A stretch of DNA of 64,000 nt from an uncultured Prevotella sp. (lineage in GTDB: Bacteria > Bacteroidota > Bacteroidia > Bacteroidales > Bacteroidaceae), in assembly GCA_946548085.1 (NCBI GenBank), contig CAMNPN010000012.1, positions 1-64,000 on the forward strand, read 5' to 3'. Made by a program: the position numbers and the translations under genes. A model generated the notes under the pieces. The model ran no database searches. It was not told the origin of the DNA and saw only the letters and a program-made list of their open reading frames with translations. This document shows positions 1 through 11,581 of this stretch, piece after piece; positions within the stretch are counted from its first letter, which is position 1; every line of letters begins with the position of its first letter.

Positions 1-2
1 AT

Positions 3-422
3 GTATTCTTTCAAGACTTCCCCGTTTCGCTGATTTCAAAGGTCGTGGATGCGGACGAAGGGCTGAGCCATGCACTCGCCGGAGCCTCCCCACAGGCCAT
101 CACAGCCCGCTATGGCTTTGACTACGATACAGACTATTCGCACATCAAATGGGCTTTCATTCCCAATGTCATGCTGCTGAACTTGAACTACGTCGGTGCC
201 GACCACCACATTCGCTTGGAGTTTAACAACAACAGCCAGTATTACACGTTTACGAAGGACGAACTGCAACAGCCGAAAGCATTCCGCTCACTTGCAGAAT
301 ACGGCATAACCCTGCAACTGGAAGCTATCTACGACGGTTCCACTCTCATACAGCGTTTCGGCTATGAGAATGGGAACTATATGCATATTATCTTTAAGAC
401 AGAATGCTCACAAAGTGTCTGA
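3..422 (+). CDS. Hypothetical protein, 3' part only; frame is open to the window edge
   Basis: Frame 3 is open from the window start (VFFQDFPVSLISKVVDADEG...) to the stop at 420-422; the listed GTG start at 45 is probably internal. Confidence 0.6.
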   Translation, partial: VFFQDFPVSLISKVVDADEGLSHALAGASPQAITARYGFDYDTDYSHIKWAFIPNVMLLNLNYVGADHHIRLEFNNNSQYYTFTKDELQQPKAFRSLAEYGITLQLEAIYDGSTLIQRFGYENGNYMHIIFKTECSQSV

Positions 423-434
423 CACCTTGTGAGC
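406..434. terminator. Strong inverted repeat overlapping the stop codon of the first CDS
   Basis: GCTCACAAaGTGTC / GACACcTTGTGAGC; no T-tract. Confidence 0.4.
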
Positions 435-473
435 ACGAAGAGGAAGTAAGGGTCAACAAACAACAATAAGTAA

Positions 474-510
474 AAAAATGGGCGACCTTCACAGGTGACC
501 CATTTTTTAA
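474..510. terminator. Bidirectional rho-independent terminator
   Basis: TGGGCGACC-TTCACA-GGTGACCCA hairpin with TTTTTT on + and TTTTTTT on -. Confidence 0.6.
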
Positions 511-1084
511 AAGGTTACTTTAAGGTCGTAAAGAAAACTCCGGCAGCAGGAGCAAAAAAATATCTTTCATAGTTGGCCCTACGTCTCACTTCTGCTCGCG
601 CTGTGAAATTTCGGAACCGCTGCCCTTTTATATCTTTTAATCATGTACCTAAATCTGATGCAAAGATAAGGAAATAAATTGAACCAATGAGCAAAGAATA
701 TAAAAAGTTTTCCATTCATGTAAGTTAAATATTTATAATCATGTTAAATTCAATTAAGTCCTTGTTATTAAGAGATTTATTAATTATCTTTGTTCTTTTT
801 ATTCATTATAATAATACAATCTAAACATAAAGTTAAGTGATTTCATATAATGGTAAAAGAATCAACCATTTATACATCGTCGTAACACACAAAATCCTTA
901 CAAAACCGAAGAAGGGATACAGACATGTAAGGAACTATCCATAAATAATCAATACGGTAACCTTCTTTTTTCCATCAAACAGGCTATCAATTGAGAAAAA
1001 ATCGCTAACTTTGCAGGAGTAAGCAGAAAGAGAGGGACAATAGAATAAGAAAAGATTGAAGTAGACCTATAAAAAGATTCTGAC

Positions 1085-1906
1085 ATGAAACCCAAGAAAA
1101 TAGTAGCCAAGGAGATTATCGCAACAATGGAGTCGCTGCGAGATGAAGGTCAGCGACAGGTGTTAATGCGATTCTTCAAGACAGGGCCGGGAGAGTATGG
1201 TGAGGGTGACGAATTCCTGGGTTTGAAAGTGCCCCAGACGCGGGAGGTTGCGAAAGCGGCCAGCGACACCCCACTCTGTGAGATACCAGAGCTGCTGATG
1301 TCGGAATGGCATGAAGTGCGCTTATGCGGACTGCTGATCATGGTTTCCAAGTTTGAGAAGCTGTCCACAAAGCGACTATTGCACGACGAAGAGGCCATCA
1401 GCAAGCGCGACGAGATCGTGGCACTCTATCTGAAGTATGCCGAACGTGCCAACAACTGGGACTTGGTGGACCTCTCAGCTCCCAAGATACTGGGGCACTG
1501 GCTACTTCTGCCCACCAGGCTGGGAATCAGTTCTTTCGCCGACATCAAGCCTAAGGACTTAAATGCTCTGGAGGCCAAGCCGTCGGATATAAAGACTATG
1601 GTGCTCGATGCACTGGCGCAGAGCAACAACCTCTGGCGCCAGCGCATGAGCATCGTCTGCACGTGGAAGACCTCGCAGCAGGGCGACCCTTCGTGGTGCC
1701 TGCGCTATGCTGAGATGCACCTGCACCACCCTCACGACCTGATGCACAAGGCCGTCGGGTGGATGCTGCGCGAGATGGGAAAACGGTGCAGTATGGACCT
1801 TCTGCGCGACTTCCTGCGCCAACACGTCCACGAGATGCCTCGCACCACCCTCCGCTATGCCATCGAAAAGATGTCGGAAGCAGAGCGGAAAGAGTGGATG
1901 AGATAA
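1085..1906 (+). CDS. DNA alkylation repair protein, AlkD/HEAT-like family
   Basis: 273 aa; EGDEFLGLKVPQTREVAK, NNWDLVDLSAPKILG and MHKAVGWMLREMGKR resemble the AlkD-like family. Confidence 0.85.
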   Translation: MKPKKIVAKEIIATMESLRDEGQRQVLMRFFKTGPGEYGEGDEFLGLKVPQTREVAKAASDTPLCEIPELLMSEWHEVRLCGLLIMVSKFEKLSTKRLLHDEEAISKRDEIVALYLKYAERANNWDLVDLSAPKILGHWLLLPTRLGISSFADIKPKDLNALEAKPSDIKTMVLDALAQSNNLWRQRMSIVCTWKTSQQGDPSWCLRYAEMHLHHPHDLMHKAVGWMLREMGKRCSMDLLRDFLRQHVHEMPRTTLRYAIEKMSEAERKEWMR

Positions 1907-1939
1907 TCTCACAAGAGGCACAATCGCTTTTGCGACAGA

Positions 1940-1971
1940 CCCCTTCCCTCCTCTTAAGGGGAGGGAAGGGG
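1940..1971. repeat. Polypyrimidine/polypurine palindrome downstream of the AlkD-like gene
   Basis: CCCCTTCCCTCCTCTT / AAGGGGAGGGAAGGGG, 15 of 16 arm positions complementary. Confidence 0.8.
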
Positions 1972-2045
1972 TGGAGCTGTAAATTCAATTCCACATGATT
2001 ATTGGTTCATCATATTGAACACCCTATTTCTGAGATCATTATATA

Positions 2046-3395
2046 TTAATAGGTAATGTCAATAACGGGACGTAGATATACAGTACTAACATAATCGGAA
2101 GATATCACTTCTTTTACAAAATTACTGTCCGTACCTTTATCGACTTTCACCCTGCTAAGGGTTCCATCATTCATACAATAGTATTGGCCTTTTTCAATGC
2201 CTGGAGTATTTATGTCAGCAAAGAACAGGTTACACTCACTGAGTGTAGGTACACGCCAACTATTTGTAACTCCTTCAGGCTTCGGATAACTAATTAAAGC
2301 ATTAGCCATCTGCGATTCGTTCACGATATTATTCTTCAAAGTATTTGCCAACAAGACTGCCGTACGGTTCGTTTCATCGACAGAAACGACATAACATCCT
2401 TTATATGTCTGGCCTACGACAGGAGCATCAGATGCGCCAGAGCCTGCATCGGAACCACCAGAGCCAGAGGCTGGATCGCTGCCAGCGCCAGAACCTGATC
2501 CAGAATCGCTGACGGCATTGTTCTCATCGAAATCGAAGGGGATGTCTGTATTCGTGTCAGCCCAAGGCTGTAGGGAGAGCGAGCCAGAAAGAGTGACGCC
2601 AAGAGGCTCGGTATAAGTACCAGCGATATCGTACTTGTTGTTGGCTGTCAGTGCAGTCTCAGCGGTATAGGTATAGCTGCTGGGCTCACCCTCAGCATGG
2701 GTGAAAGTGACAGTGATGGTAGGCACGCCCTTTGACGGGAAGACGAGCTGACGGGGAGTAGCCTCCCAGACGCCTTCGGTGGTGGCTGCCGTGAGGGGAA
2801 TGGTAACAGTGAGGGGATTATCTTCAACATAGGTGCCATTGAACTGGATGGCGGAGTAGAAGGGTGCTACTGAGACGGTGACGCCTGTGACATCTGCCGG
2901 CACCTGACTGATGGTGACTGTCGAGAGTTCGAGCACCTTGCGCTGAAGCGTCATGTCTACTGTCTCAGCATCACCATCGCTGAGGGATACTGTTGACGAT
3001 GCCATCAGCAAGTCACCCATAGCTTGTCCTTCAACAGGGGTGATGGTCGACGTAGGCGAAGGCGTAGCAGGTATCTGAAAGGAAGACAGATCGCCAGGAC
3101 CAAGTGCACAAAGAGTATAAGAACCTTCAGGCAACTTGACTGAGGCAGAAGCAGAGGTGTAGCTACCTGCAGCATCCGTCTGCAGCGTACGAACGAAAGC
3201 CCCACTACCATTGAAAAGATAGACAGAAGCAACAGAGGCGGAGGGATCATCGCCCTCACGGGTGTGGGTGACGATACGGAGTTCATTAGCTGTCGACTGA
3301 CTGAACGACTCAAGGTCTGAAGTCTGTTCACTGCAACTGACGACACACACGAAGCCACTAATAGCTGCGACGGAATGAATCAAGAAATTTTTCAT
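2046..3395 (-). CDS. Fimbrillin-like (FimB/Mfa2-type) surface lipoprotein
   Basis: Lipoprotein signal MKNFLIHSVAAISGFVCVVSC; internal GSGSGAGSDPASGSGGSDAGSG linker; start moved to the internal Met. Confidence 0.55.
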   Translation of the reverse strand: MKNFLIHSVAAISGFVCVVSCSEQTSDLESFSQSTANELRIVTHTREGDDPSASVASVYLFNGSGAFVRTLQTDAAGSYTSASASVKLPEGSYTLCALGPGDLSSFQIPATPSPTSTITPVEGQAMGDLLMASSTVSLSDGDAETVDMTLQRKVLELSTVTISQVPADVTGVTVSVAPFYSAIQFNGTYVEDNPLTVTIPLTAATTEGVWEATPRQLVFPSKGVPTITVTFTHAEGEPSSYTYTAETALTANNKYDIAGTYTEPLGVTLSGSLSLQPWADTNTDIPFDFDENNAVSDSGSGSGAGSDPASGSGGSDAGSGASDAPVVGQTYKGCYVVSVDETNRTAVLLANTLKNNIVNESQMANALISYPKPEGVTNSWRVPTLSECNLFFADINTPGIEKGQYYCMNDGTLSRVKVDKGTDSNFVKEVISSDYVSTVYLRPVIDITY

Positions 3396-3434
3396 AACTT
3401 TGCATTTTAAATAGTTAGACATGTTAACTCTGGG

Positions 3435-3509
3435 TGGGCGCTGACGGATTCGAACCGCCGACCCTCTGCTTGTAAGGCAGATGCTCTAAACCAGCTGAGC
3501 TAAGCGCCC
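3435..3509 (-). tRNA. tRNA-Val (UAC)
   Basis: Cloverleaf GGGCGCTTAGCTCAGCTGG...CTTACAA...GGTTCGAATCCGTCAGCGCCCA, anticodon TAC. Confidence 0.95.
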
Positions 3510-3528
3510 GTGTTTTCGTTTGCGAGTG

Positions 3529-3536
3529 CAAAGGTA
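3529..3536 (-). promoter_or_regulatory. Bacteroidetes -7 box (TACCTTTG) for tRNA-Val
   Basis: TACCTTTG upstream of the tRNA on the - strand. Confidence 0.6.
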
Positions 3537-3596
3537 CACAAAAAAGTGAAAAGAGAAAAGCGGAAAGTGAAGAATTTGCTACTGCCTTAACAAACG

Positions 3597-5474
3597 TTAA
3601 CCCTTTCCGCCAAGAAGTTGCTCAATATCGCCCTGTGGGAGGATGCTGAGGATGGGTTTGCCGTTGGGAGTATAGTTGACGTTGGAGCAGCTGAAAAGCT
3701 GGTTTATGATTTGATCCATCTCGTCGTTAGAGAGCACCTGCCCGTATGGCGTAGCCACATATTGAGCGAGGGAGAGGGCGATGGCCGAGGAGTGAGGTGC
3801 AAGGAGTGAGGCTTGAGACTGATCTGACTCTGAAAGTTCGGCATCGGCCACTATCTGTTGCAGGAGGGAGGCTGGTGCGATGTCTTTAAGATCAGCAGGG
3901 ATGCCATTGATGGCAAAGGTGCCGCCACCAAGATCGGAGAGATCGAACCCCACGGCAGCAAGGCTGGGAAGCAGTTGCTGAATCACGACGGTCTCTGCCG
4001 CCGAGAAGCGGACCGTTTCAGGGAAAAGCATCTTCTGAGTGGCAGCGGTATGACTCTCGAGCTGTTGCAGGCAACGTTCATACTGTATGCGCACATCGGC
4101 CCTATGCTGGTCGATAATCATGAGGCCAGACTTGACGGCTGTCATGATATAGCAACCCTTATACTGATAGTGGAGGGGCGAGAGGTCGGTGTTTAGTGGG
4201 ATATGTGAGGTGGAAGGTGGAATGAGATTACCTTCTTTCGCAGGGAAGAGAGAGTCCCAGTCAGGAGGGACAGTCTGACGGTGCCCCACTGCCGGGCTAA
4301 ACTCACCAGTACCTCGGCTCATATCCAAGCTGAGCTCACCTGAACCTTGGGCTTCGCTATGAGAACGGAAGGGATTGTAGTCGGGATTGTAGCTCACCTT
4401 TGGTGCCACGATATTGTCGCGCTGGGGATCAAAGACAGGGATGTCAGGCTTACCCTGCACGTCGAAATCGATGGCAGGCACATCACAAAATCGGCCTAAG
4501 GCATCTCGGACTGTTGCCGTGAGCACCTGCCAGATGGCCTGCTCGTTCTCGAACTTTATCTCCGTCTTCGTGGGGTGGATATTGACGTCGATTGCAGCGG
4601 GAGGGACCTCGAAATAAAGGAAATAAGGAACCTGCATACCCTCAGGTATCATGCGGTCGTAGGCCGTGATGACTGCCTTGTGGAAATATGGATGGCGCAT
4701 GTAGCGGCTGTTGACGAAAAAGAAGTCGTGTCCACTCTTCTTACGAGCCGTCTCAGGCTTTCCCACGAAGCCTGTGATGTTGCAAAGCGAGGTCTGTACC
4801 TCCACTGGCAGCAGGTCTTGACTGTACTGGCGTCCGAAGACGTCGGCAATACGCTGGCGCAGGTTAGAGGGCTTGAGGTTCTGGAGTTCCGCACCATTAT
4901 GATGGAGTGTGAAATGGATGTCGGGATAGACGAGCACAATGCGCTCGAAGGCCTGAAGGATATTGCTGAGTTCCGTCGTGTTTGACTTGAGGAACTTCCG
5001 TCGCGCAGGTACATTATAAAATAAGTTGTCTACCTTGAAGCTACTGCCAACGGCACAGGCTACGGGCTCGTGGGACACCACCTTCGAGGCAGCGACCTCA
5101 AGGCGCGTGCCTACCTCATCATCAGCCTTACGTGTAAGTAGTTCTACCTGAGCCACGGCAGCGATGGAGGGAAGGGCCTCGCCACGGAAACCCATCGTAT
5201 GGAGAGAGAAAAGGTCGTCGGCCTGTCGGATCTTCGATGTGGCATGACGCTCGAAGGCCAGACGAGCATCGGTGTCTGACATACCACAGCCATCATCAAT
5301 GACCTGAATAGTGGTACGACCGGCATCCACGATAATCACGTTGATGGTCTTAGCGCCTGCATCGACCGCGTTCTCAACGAGCTCCTTCACGACAGAGGCT
5401 GGCCGCTGGATAACTTCACCTGCGGCGATCTGGTTGGCAACACTATCTGGTAGGAGATTGATTATATCCGACAT
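3597..5474 (-). CDS. mutL: DNA mismatch repair protein MutL
   Basis: MSDIINLLPDSVANQIAAGEVIQRPASVVKELVENAVDAGA and GFRGEALPSIAAV motifs. Confidence 0.97.
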   Translation of the reverse strand: MSDIINLLPDSVANQIAAGEVIQRPASVVKELVENAVDAGAKTINVIIVDAGRTTIQVIDDGCGMSDTDARLAFERHATSKIRQADDLFSLHTMGFRGEALPSIAAVAQVELLTRKADDEVGTRLEVAASKVVSHEPVACAVGSSFKVDNLFYNVPARRKFLKSNTTELSNILQAFERIVLVYPDIHFTLHHNGAELQNLKPSNLRQRIADVFGRQYSQDLLPVEVQTSLCNITGFVGKPETARKKSGHDFFFVNSRYMRHPYFHKAVITAYDRMIPEGMQVPYFLYFEVPPAAIDVNIHPTKTEIKFENEQAIWQVLTATVRDALGRFCDVPAIDFDVQGKPDIPVFDPQRDNIVAPKVSYNPDYNPFRSHSEAQGSGELSLDMSRGTGEFSPAVGHRQTVPPDWDSLFPAKEGNLIPPSTSHIPLNTDLSPLHYQYKGCYIMTAVKSGLMIIDQHRADVRIQYERCLQQLESHTAATQKMLFPETVRFSAAETVVIQQLLPSLAAVGFDLSDLGGGTFAINGIPADLKDIAPASLLQQIVADAELSESDQSQASLLAPHSSAIALSLAQYVATPYGQVLSNDEMDQIINQLFSCSNVNYTPNGKPILSILPQGDIEQLLGGKG

Positions 5475-5480
5475 CTTTAT

Positions 5481-7082
5481 TCACTTTTTTGCTTCTTCAC
5501 CCTTTTTCTCTCGCCAGCTGAAGATATCATAACGGTTGAGAGGACGCACGTAGTCGTACCACGCAAAGCCTGGCAGACGCTTACGGTCGGCAGGTATCTG
5601 GTTGAGTGGATACATCGTGCCAGAGGTCTTCGGTGTCCACACGCTCTCGAGCTTCTGATCCTTAAGGAACATACGAAGTTCGGTGGTCTCCTGATAGTTG
5701 TATATGATGGGTAGCGTGTCGCCCTCTTCGAAATAGTAACCAATAAGCACGTTGTCCTTAGCCTTCGCCTCGCGAATCTTACCGTCGATGAAATAGGAGA
5801 ACATCTCTTTCGAAGACACCTGATTATAACAGGCCGTGTCGGAGCGCAACTGCTGGATGGAGAAAGCATTGCCTATGATATGGGTGTGGTCGATGACGGA
5901 GTCGCGCATATAGACATTTACCAAATCGCCCACCAGTTGCTGACCGTTGTTCCACATAATCGGGTCGTGGTAGAGGGTCATGCAGGAGTCCTTGGAGTTG
6001 TAGACGAGCGAGTCGCAGACTGCCTGCACGTCTCGCCGGAAGGCTCTGACATGGTGGTAGGCATGAATTTTGCGGTAGACGGAGTCTGTCTCGTTGTTGA
6101 AGGTGACGACCTTGAATGTGTCGGCATGCATGAAGAGCGAGTCGCCCTGCGAGAAATCGATAGCCACAGCACTATCAGTACACATGGCATAGCCTGTGTT
6201 CTCATAGTACTCTCCGTAGTTTCCTGTGAGTTTATTGCGGTTGACGGAGTCGACATAGACCACATCGTAGAAGGCCTGACTGAAACCCATTTTACTATCG
6301 TAGTAGACACTGTCGCCCACCAGCATCTTTCCCCCGTTGGTCAGCACAGAACGGTTCATCAAACGAGCCCGTTCAAGTTTGGTGTCATAAAAGCCCAACT
6401 CAGAATAGATATGGTTAGCTCCTGATGTGATATCAGAGGGGCCTACAATATGAGCCATCGAATTATGATTATCGTAATAAAGAGTGTCTGTGGTAAGGAA
6501 GAATTCGGGATTCTTCATCTTCACGTCGTAGTTGAATACCGACATCTTCGTCTTCGTGTTATACTCCCCCCAGTCGGATGTGAGCGTAGTATTACCGTCG
6601 ATCATTTTGCCGCCCTCGAAGAAATAGGCATTGTCGTAGATACGATCGAAGTCGAGGCTGTCCGTATAGAGCACAGTCTTACGATGCTTGAGAACAACAT
6701 TATAACGGGCTCGCGCCATCTGCTCATTGCCGTCGTAGTAGGCATAGTCGCTGACGAGTGACAGCGTATCACCCTGATACATTCTGACATGGCCAAAGGC
6801 TTCAAACGAGTTGGAAGCCTCATAGAAATAGGCACTGTCGCAATACAGGCGAGCCCCCTGATGGGTAAAGTGCACCTTGCCGTTGAGGATGGTTGCATCC
6901 GCATTCAGGCGCTGATCATAGTGGAGTACATCGGCGTGGACAAGGTACACCCTCGAGTCTTGTGTCCTTGCCCTTCGGACAGAGCGCTTTGCCTTTCCTT
7001 TCTGAGCATAGGCATCAAAACTAGCAACAGACACCAGTATGCATACAAGTCCCAACAGATATAAGAAAGACTTTCTCATCAC
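5481..7082 (-). CDS. OstA/LptA-like periplasmic protein
   Basis: 533 aa; signal peptide; repeated OstA-type strands (VYLVHADVLHYDQRLNADATILNGKVHFTHQGARLYCDSAYFYE). Confidence 0.75.
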   Translation of the reverse strand: MMRKSFLYLLGLVCILVSVASFDAYAQKGKAKRSVRRARTQDSRVYLVHADVLHYDQRLNADATILNGKVHFTHQGARLYCDSAYFYEASNSFEAFGHVRMYQGDTLSLVSDYAYYDGNEQMARARYNVVLKHRKTVLYTDSLDFDRIYDNAYFFEGGKMIDGNTTLTSDWGEYNTKTKMSVFNYDVKMKNPEFFLTTDTLYYDNHNSMAHIVGPSDITSGANHIYSELGFYDTKLERARLMNRSVLTNGGKMLVGDSVYYDSKMGFSQAFYDVVYVDSVNRNKLTGNYGEYYENTGYAMCTDSAVAIDFSQGDSLFMHADTFKVVTFNNETDSVYRKIHAYHHVRAFRRDVQAVCDSLVYNSKDSCMTLYHDPIMWNNGQQLVGDLVNVYMRDSVIDHTHIIGNAFSIQQLRSDTACYNQVSSKEMFSYFIDGKIREAKAKDNVLIGYYFEEGDTLPIIYNYQETTELRMFLKDQKLESVWTPKTSGTMYPLNQIPADRKRLPGFAWYDYVRPLNRYDIFSWREKKGEEAKK

Positions 7083-7109
7083 GTTCCTTGCACCTCTCGC
7101 CTCTAACCG

Positions 7110-8537
7110 CTATTTTATCCACCCCTCGTACTCGAACTTACAGTCCTGATAGCCGTCGTTCAGACGGGTATAGACACTCTTAATCTTGTCGACCACCCAC
7201 TGATGGATACGCTCGTTCTGGCGACGCTGTGTCACCACATCTTTAAGTGTCTGGAAGTCTTCGGAGATAGACGCTCTATGCCCTTCGATACGGTTTTTCA
7301 GTTTGGCAATAACACAGACTGTCTTACCACGCTGATTAATGAGTTGGAATGCCCGCGACACTTGTCCCACTTGCATCGTGTCGACCACCTTCGCCACCTC
7401 CGGCGGCAGGTCTTGCATCTTGAAGCGAGAGGTGATGCGACCATTCTGAGAGTCACTGTTCGACATCAGTCCCTTGTTGTTACGGGTGTCCTTATCATCA
7501 GAGAGCATTGAGGCGGCATCCTCAAAGGTGAACTTCCCAGCACGGATATTGCTGGCAATAGAGTCAAGGCGAACGAGCGTGCGGTTAATATCTTCATCAG
7601 AAACAATCGGCTTACGAAGGATATGACGCACATTGACCTTGTCACCGCGCTTCTCGATCAGCTGGATGATATGGAAGCCGAATTCCGACTCAACTATTTT
7701 CGACACCTTCTTTGGATCAGTGAGATTAAAGGCCACAGATGCGAAGGCAGGATCGAGCATGCCACGCCCAGAGAAGCCCAGCTCACCACCACGACGTGCT
7801 GTACCAGGGTCTTCAGAATAGAGTCGTGCCAACGTGGAGAAAGAGGCATCGCCGCGGTTCACGCGGTCTGTGTATTCACGGAGCTCATCTTTCACACGGT
7901 TAAGTTCCTCAACAGGGATCTTCGGCGTGTTCTGCACAATCTCCACCTCAACTTCTGTAGGGATGAACGGCAGACTATCCTGCGGCAGGTCTTTGAAGTA
8001 ACGGCGCACGTCGGCTGGGGTGACAGCAATGTCCTCGACAAGCTTCTGCTTCATCTTCTGAACCATCTGACGGTCTTTCAGTTCGTCACGCAGGTCATTA
8101 CGAATCTGCGAAAGAGGCTTGTGCCGATACTCCTCAAGCCGTTCGCGCGAGCCGTCGACCATCTCAAGCCAATAGTTGATGTGCTGCTCTACCTCTGATG
8201 CCACATCAGCATCGGTAACCTCGATACTATCAATCTGCGCCTGGTGCTTGAAAAGTTTCTGTACCGCAATCTGCTCTGGAATCGTACAGTCAGGGTCGCC
8301 AGACCATTTCACCCCTTCCATCGCAGCCTGCATACGGAAAGACTCTACATCAGACTTGAGGATGGCCTCATCGCCCACAACCCATATCACCTCGTCGATG
8401 ACAGTACCCATACTAACCGAATCACTATCAGCAGCAGTGATAGCCGACAGGCCAGCAGCAGGATTTGCAGTAAAGGCCATCCCAATGAAAGGAAGACCTA
8501 ACAGTAGGATTACGATCAGATTCCTTGTCGTCTTCAT
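7110..8537 (-). CDS. SurA-like parvulin peptidylprolyl isomerase
   Basis: GTARRGGELGFSGRGMLDPAFASVAFNL...ESEFGFHIIQLIEKRGDKVNVRHIL rotamase motifs. Confidence 0.88.
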   Translation of the reverse strand: MKTTRNLIVILLLGLPFIGMAFTANPAAGLSAITAADSDSVSMGTVIDEVIWVVGDEAILKSDVESFRMQAAMEGVKWSGDPDCTIPEQIAVQKLFKHQAQIDSIEVTDADVASEVEQHINYWLEMVDGSRERLEEYRHKPLSQIRNDLRDELKDRQMVQKMKQKLVEDIAVTPADVRRYFKDLPQDSLPFIPTEVEVEIVQNTPKIPVEELNRVKDELREYTDRVNRGDASFSTLARLYSEDPGTARRGGELGFSGRGMLDPAFASVAFNLTDPKKVSKIVESEFGFHIIQLIEKRGDKVNVRHILRKPIVSDEDINRTLVRLDSIASNIRAGKFTFEDAASMLSDDKDTRNNKGLMSNSDSQNGRITSRFKMQDLPPEVAKVVDTMQVGQVSRAFQLINQRGKTVCVIAKLKNRIEGHRASISEDFQTLKDVVTQRRQNERIHQWVVDKIKSVYTRLNDGYQDCKFEYEGWIK

Positions 8538-9958
8538 CAGTGTTTGTTTACAGTTTTCAATACGTCTTCATAAATCTTAACGGCATAGCGCTGACGTAAC
8601 GCAGCCACCCACTGCTGTTCAAGAGCTTGCTGATAGTCCTCAACCACTTGGCCACGCACATCAGTATAGTCTTGAGGCTTTTTCAGCTTCTTGCCATAGA
8701 CAGCGTCGATGGGATAATCTTTGTTCACCTCAACTGGCTTATCGAGAGAGGTACGGAATATCTTATGGTCTACCAGCCGACTGTCGCCTGGCTTGAAAAG
8801 TCCCTGTTCCACCCGGATACGGATGACAGAGTCGGGGTTGAAGGTCTTACGAAGGGCATCAGCCCACTGGCTGAACGGCAGTTTCTTCACACATTTCTTC
8901 ACGGCCTTGACATCAGCCAGATTCTTCACGTGGTAGGCTATTCCCTTGAAGCGAGGCTCAGGGAAACGATAGTCCTTCTTGTGCGAACGGAACCATGCAT
9001 CGAGAGCAGCTTCGTCCTTGGACGCCTTCTCCCAGACCTGGCGGTTGCTTATCTCATAGACCAACAAACCATCATGATATTCCTGTATGAGATATTTCAT
9101 CTCTGTATCGACAGCACCTAAAGAGTCTGCACGACGCGCCATATACTGCTCTTCCGTCGTCTGCCCACCAGCGACTGCTGATTTAATTTTCTGACGGGCA
9201 ATAGCCTCTCGAATCCCTTGCTGTTCAAACGAGCGCACAATCTGATCTTTAAGTTCCTCAAAAGGTTCGAGTTGTTTGCGATCCTTCATCAGAATGATAT
9301 GATAGCCATCAGGACTTTGAACAGGCCTGCTCACCTCCCCTTTCTGGAGAGCATAGGCGGCTTCCTCAAACTCTGGATAAACCTGATTGGGACCAATCCA
9401 TGCCAACTCGCCACCATTGACAGCACTACGACGATCCTGGGACACTTTCTTGCAGAGCTCAGCAAAGTCGGCACCCTGTTTGATGGCCTGCCACACCGAA
9501 TCAGCTCGCTGTGCGACGGTTCTCTGTTCCTCTGCCGTTGCCTTGGTTGAGAGACGCAGGAAGATATGCGCAGGAAGAATAAGTCCCTTCGAGCCTATCT
9601 GCTCCTTGGCACGGTCGTAGGCATTCCGAGCCTCTGAGAGGACTTCATCGTCGGATGCCATCGAGGGAAGTACCTGCTGATCGCGGTAAACTGCATATTC
9701 CTGTTTGAAAGAAGTCAGTGTGTCGAGTTTCGCATCAAGAGCAGCAGCAACCTTCATCTTATAAATGGCATAGAGATCGGCATATTCCTCAACGGTCTTT
9801 TTGTCAATCACGCCATCAGCATTATTCTTGTTAAAAGAATACTCGAATTCTGAACGATTCACGTCCACGCCATTGACTGTCATCACAACTGGATCAGACT
9901 GAGCCTTCACAGCCAGGACAGTAATGAACAGGGATGCCAGCAAAAAGAATCTTCTCAT
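8537..9958 (-). CDS. PpiC-type parvulin peptidylprolyl isomerase
   Basis: AHIFLRLSTKATAEEQ...GGELAWIGPNQVYPEFEEAAYALQKGEVSRPVQSPDGYHIILM; start at internal MRRFFLL. Confidence 0.87.
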   Translation of the reverse strand: MRRFFLLASLFITVLAVKAQSDPVVMTVNGVDVNRSEFEYSFNKNNADGVIDKKTVEEYADLYAIYKMKVAAALDAKLDTLTSFKQEYAVYRDQQVLPSMASDDEVLSEARNAYDRAKEQIGSKGLILPAHIFLRLSTKATAEEQRTVAQRADSVWQAIKQGADFAELCKKVSQDRRSAVNGGELAWIGPNQVYPEFEEAAYALQKGEVSRPVQSPDGYHIILMKDRKQLEPFEELKDQIVRSFEQQGIREAIARQKIKSAVAGGQTTEEQYMARRADSLGAVDTEMKYLIQEYHDGLLVYEISNRQVWEKASKDEAALDAWFRSHKKDYRFPEPRFKGIAYHVKNLADVKAVKKCVKKLPFSQWADALRKTFNPDSVIRIRVEQGLFKPGDSRLVDHKIFRTSLDKPVEVNKDYPIDAVYGKKLKKPQDYTDVRGQVVEDYQQALEQQWVAALRQRYAVKIYEDVLKTVNKH

Positions 9959-9959
9959 C

Positions 9960-11462
<1,503 letters not shown>

Positions 11463-11476
11463 TTAAATATTGCGTG

Positions 11477-11484
11477 CAAAGGTA
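11477..11484 (-). promoter_or_regulatory. -7 box TACCTTTG upstream of guaB
   Basis: caaaggta on the + strand. Confidence 0.55.
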
Positions 11485-11490
11485 CAAAAA

Positions 11491-11577
11491 AGATTGAAGA
11501 TTGAAGATTGAAGACTGAAGATTTTATATAGACTTGTTATTTTTTAACGTTCAATCTTCAATTTTCAATCTTCAATA
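11491..11577. repeat. Hairpin element with (GATTGAA)n arms
   Basis: 11493-11518 vs reverse complement of 11551-11576: 24/26 identical; each arm is itself a tandem repeat. Confidence 0.85.
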
Positions 11578-11581
11578 ACTA

